Source: CAYNRA01 sp046293395 (GTDB lineage Bacteria > Bacteroidota > Bacteroidia > Cytophagales > Spirosomataceae). From it: a DNA stretch of 64,000 bases. The stretch is taken from the NCBI GenBank assembly GCA_046293395.1, contig JBKBOU010000002.1, positions 310,001 to 374,000 of the forward strand, in the 5' to 3' direction. Every line of letters begins with the position of its first letter. Position 1 is the stretch's first letter. Positions 57,937 through 64,000 of the stretch are shown here, one piece after another. The notes below the pieces were generated by a model. It was not told the origin of the DNA. It ran no database searches and saw nothing but the letters and a program-made list of their open reading frames with translations. The translations under genes were made by a program, and so were the position numbers.

Positions 57937-58070
57937 ACCTTTTTATCCGTTTATGAAAGCAATTTACCCCAATAAATAGCATCTTTTATCCGTTCATAGA
58001 ATTGGGCGACGGCATTTCGCCTTTCAAATAGAATCTTAAAACCGTTCATATAATCGGGCGAAAATCATTT
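57932..58070 (+). repeat. Three imperfect direct repeats after ruvC
   Basis: Copies begin with AATAG at 57932, 57975 and 58027, share CCGTTyAT, and continue in copies 2 and 3 with AAT(T/C)GGGCGA. Copies 2 and 3 are about 70 percent alike over 47 bases by eye. Copy 1 includes the ruvC stop codon. The role is unknown; it may be a leader element of the next gene. Confidence 0.6.
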
Positions 58071-58089
58071 GCCCCAACGTACATTATCC

Positions 58090-58896
58090 ATGCGTCGTTT
58101 TGCAACTATTTCTTTATTTCTTGCTGTAAGTAGTCTTCTTAGCCTTCTTTTTATTGCTTCTACCCCGCCTGAAAATACATATCGAACGCTCCGCCAAGAT
58201 AGTTTTCAAGCGGGCGAAAAGTACCATTATAAGATTAAGCTTAGTTTTATTCCTGTAGGAGAGGCTGACGTTTCTGTACATCCATCCATTTTTACATTGA
58301 ACAACAGACCCTGTTACCGTGTCAATGTTTTAGGCCGCACGACGGGGATTTCCGATTATTTCAAGGTTCGGAATACCTATCGGTCTTTCGTTGATACGGC
58401 TGCCATTCTCCCACATCGTTTTGTATTTAGTGCGCGCGAGAGAGAATACAAAAAAGACCAAGTATTGGATTTTGACCACAAACGTCACCAAGTCATTAGT
58501 ACAGAAAAAGAAGAAGAAAAAACGTTCCAAGTGCCTACGAACGTGCATGACCTCATTTCGGGCTATTATTATTTACGCACGTTGGATTACAAAAAATTGG
58601 CGAACGGGCAGATTATCTCATCACCTGTATTTTTTGATGGAGAATTATACAATATGCGTGTAAAATATGCAGGAAAAGGAGAAGTAAAAACCCGATTTGG
58701 GCGAATAAAAGTCATTAAATTAACCCCTATTTTACCTCCAAATAAGCTATTTGATGGAGAAAATGGAATTCGAGTTTGGGTTTCGGATGATAAAAATCGG
58801 GTGCCTGTAAAATTAGAAGTTGATTTTAAAATAGGTGGTGCAAGTATGGAATTGGATAATTACAGTGGCAACAAACATGCTTTTAACTGGATTTAA
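58090..58896 (+). CDS. DUF3108 domain-containing secreted protein
   Basis: A 268-residue protein with an N-terminal membrane/signal segment (MRRFATISLFLAVSSLLSLL). The mature part is beta-rich and typical of DUF3108: QAGEKYHYKIKLSFIPVGEADVSV, PHRFVFSAREREYKKDQVLDF, and GENGIRVWVSDDKNRVPVKLEV. The domain occurs in periplasmic proteins of unknown function. The ATG at 58090 is preferred to an in-frame TTG at 58069. It converges with the transporter gene and overlaps its end by 14 bases. Confidence 0.87.
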   Translation: MRRFATISLFLAVSSLLSLLFIASTPPENTYRTLRQDSFQAGEKYHYKIKLSFIPVGEADVSVHPSIFTLNNRPCYRVNVLGRTTGISDYFKVRNTYRSFVDTAAILPHRFVFSAREREYKKDQVLDFDHKRHQVISTEKEEEKTFQVPTNVHDLISGYYYLRTLDYKKLANGQIISSPVFFDGELYNMRVKYAGKGEVKTRFGRIKVIKLTPILPPNKLFDGENGIRVWVSDDKNRVPVKLEVDFKIGGASMELDNYSGNKHAFNWI

Positions 58897-59875
58897 CCGA
58901 GTGTTTTTGGTCTAAAATACTGTTTTTCACTGTCCAAGTAATTCGTTCAGAGAAGGGTGTGACACGTTCGTTACATCCTTTTTTTTGGCAGATTTGGCAA
59001 GATAACGGCAAACATCCATCTGTATGAATAAATAATTCTACCTCTTTGCCAAACCGAGCCGTCACGAGGTCATTGAAAGCCTCTAATTCATCGTGTGCCT
59101 CCCGAACGGTAAAGTACCAAGGCAAAGTCACGTGGCAATCAATGTGTAGATTACTTCCGTATTTAATAATGCGGAGATTGTGCAAATCAATCCAATTTTC
59201 TTTTCTATTTTTCTCCAACATATCCACCAATTCACCCAAAAGAGTCGTGTCGGCTTCATCCATGATACCTGCCACAGAGTCCCGAAGGATTTTATAGCCC
59301 GTATAGATAATCATCAGCCCAAAACCCATGGCAACCGCACTATCAATCCATTGCAAATCCGTCAGCAATAAAAGAATCAAACCAAACATGATACCGAATG
59401 TAGAATACGTATCAGTTTGAAGGTGTTTTCCACTTGCTATCAACGCCAATGAATTGGATTTTTCCCCTTGCTGAATTGCCAATTTACCCAAAATAAAATT
59501 GGCTGCTGCTGTTCCTCCAATCAATAAAAGACCAATATCCAACTGATGAACTGGGCTCGGATTTTGCCATTTGAGAATGGATTCGTACATGATAATCACG
59601 CCTGCAATGGAAATCAATGAACCCTCAACGGCTGCTGATAAAAACTCTACTTTTCCGTGCCCATACGGGTGATTTGTGTCTTGAGGTTGCGCAGAAAGAT
59701 ACAAACTATACAAACCTACAAAGCCACTGATAACATTGATGGTACTTTCTAGCGCGTCTGTCAGGATAGCAACAGAGGAAGTCATATACCAGGCTATCAA
59801 CTTGACTATAAACAAGATAGACCCAATAATGACAATTATTTTCTGAAATCTGTAATTCTGTTGCGCTGCGTTCAT
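58883..59875 (-). CDS. Cation diffusion facilitator family transporter
   Basis: A 330-residue divalent-metal/proton antiporter. Six membrane helices lie within the first 215 residues, with the TDALESTINVISG and YGHGKVEFLSAAVEGSLIS motifs, and a C-terminal cytoplasmic metal-binding domain with LHIDCHVTLPW. Near the end a CLPLSCQICQKKGC segment with four cysteines is an uncommon addition and could bind metal. It exports Zn, Fe or Mn; the metal is unknown. Second gene after the DUF922-like gene, 16 bases away. Confidence 0.92.
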   Translation of the reverse strand: MNAAQQNYRFQKIIVIIGSILFIVKLIAWYMTSSVAILTDALESTINVISGFVGLYSLYLSAQPQDTNHPYGHGKVEFLSAAVEGSLISIAGVIIMYESILKWQNPSPVHQLDIGLLLIGGTAAANFILGKLAIQQGEKSNSLALIASGKHLQTDTYSTFGIMFGLILLLLTDLQWIDSAVAMGFGLMIIYTGYKILRDSVAGIMDEADTTLLGELVDMLEKNRKENWIDLHNLRIIKYGSNLHIDCHVTLPWYFTVREAHDELEAFNDLVTARFGKEVELFIHTDGCLPLSCQICQKKGCNERVTPFSERITWTVKNSILDQKHSVKSS

Positions 59876-59891
59876 GGGGCAAAACTACAAA

Positions 59892-60890
59892 CTATTGGGC
59901 GTTAATCCATGTAGCGACGCGGGTATTCCATTCGGCTTGTTGCTCGGTTCGTTGCCCGTGTGCGGTCTCTGCATCATATTGTTTCTGTAATTCGTTCATC
60001 TTTTGATACGAAGACAAGTAGGCACGCTGAATGGCACTGCTCCAATCATCTGGCGAGGAATACGCGGGCAATGCGCGAACCGTTTCCTTGAATAACTGCA
60101 AACAATAATGGGCAATTCTGAAATGGGTTTCTTCGTGTGCCAGGCTATATGCATTTCGTGTAGATACCTTGACCCAAGACATGCCCCGAACCATGTAGGA
60201 TTTCCCTTTAATGGTAATGAATAGCGTGTAATCTTCGATTTTCATTTGCATATCAAAAGCTAGGCTGACGAAGATTTCAGCTCCAAATGAACTGGTGAAC
60301 TTGGGAACAGCTTTGAAGTCTTCCCACGTGATTTTTTTTACTGGAAAATAAAGTGTATCTGTGTCTTGTATAGCTTCATCTGACAAGAAAACAACCCTTG
60401 TATTGCGGATAAATGCTTCCGATTTACCGGCGTTCAGCGCTAACCAATCGTCCCGATACGAACGTATTTTTTCTGGAATTTTAGGATAAAATTTTTCAAA
60501 AAAGGTTGAAAAATACATACCCAATGAACGTTCGTATTTTAGCGTATGATTTCCTGTAAAGACAGAAAGTGTGTCACCCTCTTCTGTGATTTTCAACCAA
60601 GTATAACGCCAATAAACAGTCCCGCTGACCCTATCTTTTTTTTCGAACTCAGACAAAGAAAAATCATCTAGGCGAAGTAAGAGAGGTTCCCCTTTGCCAG
60701 ATTCATTGGCTTTCAGATAACCCAAGATATACTCCCCGATTTTTCGTTGTGCTTGATTATTGAGAACCCCTTTGGGTCGGATAGCCGCTGCCTTACCTTT
60801 CACATGTTGAGTGTAACAAACAGGCGTTTGTTGCGCGAATATTCCCGAAGAGAAAAGAATAAAAAAAAGAAAAGCAAAACGAAAAGGCAT
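59892..60890 (-). CDS. Secreted DUF922-like predicted zinc metalloprotease
   Basis: A 332-residue protein with a signal peptide ending IFAQ. The frame opens three codons upstream (MIS) at 60899. The conserved region has KKITWEDFKAVPK, typical of DUF922, and the zinc motif HEETH (H255 to H259 counted from 60899) in SLAHEETHFRIAHYCLQLF. That is the HExxH of metallopeptidases, so proteolytic activity is plausible but unproven. It is the first gene of a two-gene unit with the cation transporter. Confidence 0.85.
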   Translation of the reverse strand: MPFRFAFLFFILFSSGIFAQQTPVCYTQHVKGKAAAIRPKGVLNNQAQRKIGEYILGYLKANESGKGEPLLLRLDDFSLSEFEKKDRVSGTVYWRYTWLKITEEGDTLSVFTGNHTLKYERSLGMYFSTFFEKFYPKIPEKIRSYRDDWLALNAGKSEAFIRNTRVVFLSDEAIQDTDTLYFPVKKITWEDFKAVPKFTSSFGAEIFVSLAFDMQMKIEDYTLFITIKGKSYMVRGMSWVKVSTRNAYSLAHEETHFRIAHYCLQLFKETVRALPAYSSPDDWSSAIQRAYLSSYQKMNELQKQYDAETAHGQRTEQQAEWNTRVATWINAQ

Positions 60891-60964
60891 ACTAATCAAT
60901 GATTTAGGGATAGATAGGGTGTTCCGATTGTGTAAAACAACCCATTAGATTTAGTAAAAAAACG

Positions 60965-60972
60965 TATCTTTG
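60965..60972 (+). promoter_or_regulatory. Candidate -7 box of the PD40/OmpA gene
   Basis: TATCTTTG, 25 bases before the start codon. No good -33 element at the expected distance. Confidence 0.5.
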
Positions 60973-60997
60973 AAACCAAGGTGTATATTTCTATTCA

Positions 60998-63076
60998 ATG
61001 AAACAGCTCAATCTACCTCAAGTCATCATCGAATTTCTCAAAAAAATAGGAAAAGACAACGTTTTGTTGGGCTCCATCGTTTATTTTTCTCTCTGTGGAT
61101 TATCAACTTCAGCACAAGAAACCCAATGGGCGAGTAAAGTGGAAGAGGTATCTTCGGAGAAAGTTAATTTTCAATTTCCTACGCACAATAAAGCGATTCA
61201 AATTTTGGGGAGGCCAAATAGCGTGCCACCCAAAAATAGTCAAATTGGTTTAGCTTGGATGCCCAACGGAGCCAATTTTGAAAAAGATTTCATCCGTGTG
61301 GGTTTTGCAAAGCCCATGTATGTTCAGCAAATTATTATTGCTGAAAACTACAATCCAGGAGCTGTTTCTCACATTTATTTATACGATACACAAGGAGTAG
61401 AACATCTTGTACACACCAATACCTTGCCTGCGCCAAAAACAGGAAGATTATGGCACGTGAAAATCCCACAAACAGATTATTTGGTTAAATCTGCCAAGAT
61501 AATTGTGTCACACGCAACCGTAAAAGGCTATAAACAAATTGATGCCATCGCTATTTGCGACCATCAAGAACAACTCGCACAGATTATCCATTTGGTGAAA
61601 GAATTTCCGACAAATATCAAAAAAGAGAATTTGGGGAAGAATGTTAACTCCAAGTTTGGGGAAGTCGCCCCCATCATTTCACCAGATGGGAAAACACTTT
61701 TTTTCACACGGATTAATCATCCGGAAAACATAGAAAATCCGGCAAAACAAGACATTTGGAGTGCCAAGCAAGTCAAGGATAATGAATGGCTTTTGGCAGA
61801 AAACGTCGGAAAACCCGTCAATACAGGTGATGACAATGCCGCTGCCGCGATTTCAGCGGACGGAAAAACCTTGTATGTATTAAATGTCTATAAACCAGAC
61901 GGTTCGCTTGAACTTGGGCTATCTAAAACACATAAACAGCGCCTGACCTGGACATTTCCAGAAAAAGTAGAAATTGAAGATTATTACAGCGAATCCAATT
62001 ATACAGAATTTGCTTTTTCGCCCAATGGGCATTTTTTACTTTTGGCACTCAAGCGAAAAGAGGGACATGGCGCAAAGGATTTGTACGTTTCACGCCTAAA
62101 ACGTGACGGGACTTTCAGCGCACCCATTCATTTGGGAAATAAGGTCAATACCGCCATGGACGAGGGCTCGCCTTTTTTGGCGGCAGATAACCGAACGCTC
62201 TTTTTTACATCCGACGGACATGCGGGTTATGGCAGTGGTGATATTTTTTTAACACGACGATTGGATGAAACGTGGGCAAATTGGAGTGAACCTGAAAATC
62301 TAGGTCCCGCTATCAACACTCCTCGTTGGGACGGTTACTTCACGATTCCAGCCTCCGGAGATTTTGCGTACATGAGCTCAGAAGAAGAGTCTTTCGGCAA
62401 AGAAGACATTTTTCGAATTCGATTATTCGACAGTATCAAGCCAGATCCCGTTGTCTTGATGCATGGGTCTGTTTTTCGAGCGGGGACATTTGATAAAATT
62501 CCTGCAACGGTACGTGTCGTTCCTTTATCTGATACTACCTCTCTTTCTTATCAAGCCAAATTCGACCCAGAAACTGGTGATTATAAACTCATTATGCCTG
62601 TTGGCAAATCGTACAGGTTGGTGGTAGAAGCAGATGGGTATCATACCAAAAGTGAATTATTTGATACAGAGGAAGACAAAACATACCGCGATGTAGCCCG
62701 AAATTTTCAGCTGAATCCATTGCAAATTGACCAAAAAATCATTCTCGAAAGCGTTTATTTTCACCAAAGTGAATATGTACTCAAGGAGGAATCTTTTGCT
62801 GAATTAAACCGCATTATTAACCTTCTTCAGAACAATCCGACAATGGAAATTCTTTTGGAGGGGCATACAGATAACCAAGGAGATATGCTTCTCAATACGA
62901 AACTTGCTAAAAATCGGGTTGAGGCTGTAAAAACGTATATTTGTGAGAAAGGAGAGATTACAGCTACCCGAGTTCACATCAAATCTTGGGGGCCTGCACG
63001 CCCTATTTATAGCAATGCCTCTGAAGAAAGCAGAAAGAAAAACAGACGTGTAGAGTTTTCCATTGTAAAAATGTGA
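60998..63076 (+). CDS. PD40 beta-propeller / OmpA-domain outer-membrane protein
   Basis: A 692-residue protein with a long n-region signal peptide (cleavage near STSAQ). The N-terminal 170 residues form a beta-rich region (FIRVGFAKPMYVQQIIIAEN) that looks like a discoidin-type fold by eye. PD40 propeller repeats follow (SPDGKTLFFTR, SADGKTLYVLN, SPNGHFLLLAL, AADNRTLFFTSDG, about 220-470). Then comes a carboxypeptidase-regulatory-like region, and last an OmpA peptidoglycan-binding domain (EGHTDNQGDMLLNTKLAKNR, WGPARPIYSN, NRRVEFSIVK). It anchors envelope complexes to the cell wall; similar proteins serve type IX secretion, but TPR repeats are missing here. Confidence 0.88.
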   Translation: MKQLNLPQVIIEFLKKIGKDNVLLGSIVYFSLCGLSTSAQETQWASKVEEVSSEKVNFQFPTHNKAIQILGRPNSVPPKNSQIGLAWMPNGANFEKDFIRVGFAKPMYVQQIIIAENYNPGAVSHIYLYDTQGVEHLVHTNTLPAPKTGRLWHVKIPQTDYLVKSAKIIVSHATVKGYKQIDAIAICDHQEQLAQIIHLVKEFPTNIKKENLGKNVNSKFGEVAPIISPDGKTLFFTRINHPENIENPAKQDIWSAKQVKDNEWLLAENVGKPVNTGDDNAAAAISADGKTLYVLNVYKPDGSLELGLSKTHKQRLTWTFPEKVEIEDYYSESNYTEFAFSPNGHFLLLALKRKEGHGAKDLYVSRLKRDGTFSAPIHLGNKVNTAMDEGSPFLAADNRTLFFTSDGHAGYGSGDIFLTRRLDETWANWSEPENLGPAINTPRWDGYFTIPASGDFAYMSSEEESFGKEDIFRIRLFDSIKPDPVVLMHGSVFRAGTFDKIPATVRVVPLSDTTSLSYQAKFDPETGDYKLIMPVGKSYRLVVEADGYHTKSELFDTEEDKTYRDVARNFQLNPLQIDQKIILESVYFHQSEYVLKEESFAELNRIINLLQNNPTMEILLEGHTDNQGDMLLNTKLAKNRVEAVKTYICEKGEITATRVHIKSWGPARPIYSNASEESRKKNRRVEFSIVKM

Positions 63077-63136
63077 GTAAATTTGAATCTTACAACTGAA
63101 CGTATCTTTCAAAATAGCCCCAATTTGTTCCTTTTT

Positions 63137-64000
63137 ATGACCAAACGCTTCTTTTTCATCTGCCTCCTTCTCATCTTAGCTGCCCTCCCTCGTGTGTGGA
63201 ATCTAGGGAAATACAGCCTTTTTGTAGATGAAAAATATACGTTACTCAATGCGCAAGGCATCTGTGTTGGGGGTAGTAACCAACCAGAATTACAAACAAC
63301 AGGCTATTTTACAAATCAAGATGTTTGGAAAACACGTTCTGCCAAGGATTATTTTGAAGCCGTTGCCCGCTCTGACTTTGGTACGCACATCGTCTATAAC
63401 TACCTCCTCCACGCCTGGACAATCCCGTTCGGCTATTCAGATGCTGCCATGCGTTCGCTCAGTGTTTTACTGGGTTTGGTAGCCATTTTTCTTGTTTATT
63501 ATTTGGTAAACAACTTTCTGAAAAATACCTATATCGCCTATTTCGCTGCATTTCTAGTCGCTTTTGACCCACTTATGGTCACGCTTAATCGCATTGCACG
63601 CTCCTATTCGCTTTCTTTTGTTTTACTACTTCTTGCGACACTCATTTTTTTGAAAATCACTGAAAAAGAACAAATAGACAAACGCAAAATTGGCTTAATT
63701 GCACTCTATACGCTGCTCGTTACACTGTCTATCCTCAACCATTATCTGAATTTCTTGCTCCCACTCGTTCATGGTATTTTGTTCCTAAGTATGAACAGAA
63801 ATCCAAAAGAATGGGGACTTATGGCAGTGGCAGCTGCTACAGTTTCCGGAGTTTTACTTTGGTGGATTCAAGCAGGCGGCGGACAATATTCCTTGAAATT
63901 CCTAGCAGATAAGAACGCCTTGCATTACCAGTTATCTCAACTTCCTCCAGAGAAAAACCCAATGCGTGGAACTGCAGACCCAAGCACGTTTCAACATGTT
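63137..64000 (+). CDS. ArnT/GT39-like membrane glycosyltransferase (N-terminal part)
   Basis: The gene runs off the right edge; the first 288 codons are present from an ATG at 63137. The protein has a membrane helix at the N-terminus (FFFICLLLILAALPRVWNLG), an acidic FVDEKYTLL loop, and further helices (LSVLLGLVAIFLVYYLV, YIAYFAAFLVAFDPL, RIARSYSLSFVLLLLATLIF). The DE motif in the first loop and RSYSLSF fit the dolichyl-phosphate-mannose-mannosyltransferase/ArnT superfamily, which uses lipid-linked sugars. The acceptor is unknown. Confidence 0.82.
   Translation, partial: MTKRFFFICLLLILAALPRVWNLGKYSLFVDEKYTLLNAQGICVGGSNQPELQTTGYFTNQDVWKTRSAKDYFEAVARSDFGTHIVYNYLLHAWTIPFGYSDAAMRSLSVLLGLVAIFLVYYLVNNFLKNTYIAYFAAFLVAFDPLMVTLNRIARSYSLSFVLLLLATLIFLKITEKEQIDKRKIGLIALYTLLVTLSILNHYLNFLLPLVHGILFLSMNRNPKEWGLMAVAAATVSGVLLWWIQAGGGQYSLKFLADKNALHYQLSQLPPEKNPMRGTADPSTFQHV

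Noticed and set aside
57932..58070. CRISPR-like array
   Set aside because: Only three degenerate copies with unequal spacing, no cas genes, and no palindromic repeat. Recorded instead as imperfect direct repeats.

Overview
The window looks like chromosomal DNA of a member of the Bacteroidota, most probably of the Cytophagales. It is AT-rich and coding starts lack Shine-Dalgarno sequences. Many genes have the Bacteroidota-type promoter, TTTG or TTG about 20 bases before TAnnTTTG. Family content fits too: PorT next to UbiE (type IX secretion and menaquinone), BshC (bacillithiol), DUF5916, DUF2795, BatD, many Gram-negative outer-membrane barrels, and secreted proteins whose signal peptides end in A-Q. 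The genus cannot be named from this sequence alone.

Layout. 1-4106: partial short-chain dehydrogenase, vanadium-haloperoxidase-like lipoprotein, fatty acid hydroxylase-family membrane protein, and pgk, all minus strand. 4420-9599: ribosomal operon rpsF-rpsR-rplI, cytochrome c, an Omp85-type barrel, and a PpiD-like periplasmic foldase. 9887-12763: an AlbA_2-domain protein, a catalytically degenerate M16 peptidase, a 59-residue lipoprotein and a GtrA-like protein. 12886-18187: the membrane arm of complex I as nuoK-L-M-N, without nuoA-J. 18267-22581: exonuclease, alkyltransferase, murF, ahcY. 22875-23511: a HigB/HigA-type toxin-antitoxin pair. 23856-30454: acetyltransferase, bshC, mnmD, a DUF2795 protein, cutC, porT, ubiE, pyrD. 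30831-38097: PhoD-like phosphatase, clpB, an NfeD/stomatin pair, and an RluB-type pseudouridine synthase with six near-identical 78-bp repeats in its N-terminal tail. 38234-44872: a two-gene lipoprotein operon with an odd Cys/Gly-rich C-terminus, a coiled-coil protein, an acetyltransferase, a hemerythrin/ferritin neighbourhood, and a DEAD-box helicase with a long leader. 44951-52318: aroC, batD, a TolC/adaptor pair without a pump, gpsA, slyD. 52388-64000: DUF5916 barrel, an envelope cluster (flippase-like protein, GT2, polysaccharide deacetylase), ruvC, DUF3108 protein, cation diffusion facilitator, DUF922-like protease, PD40/OmpA protein and a partial ArnT-like glycosyltransferase.

Most genes are core housekeeping and envelope functions. 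I found no tRNA or rRNA gene, insertion sequence, prophage or CRISPR array. I did not find a clear new multi-gene defence or secretion system. The points most worth checking are: the lipoprotein with a bacteriocin-like C-terminus (38662-39390); the mirror-image promoters between ruvC and the flippase gene (57291-57383); the RluB tandem repeat (36622-37104); the structured deaD leader; and the 17-bp hairpin before ahcY. Many genes sit in convergent pairs that overlap by a few bases or share a bidirectional terminator.
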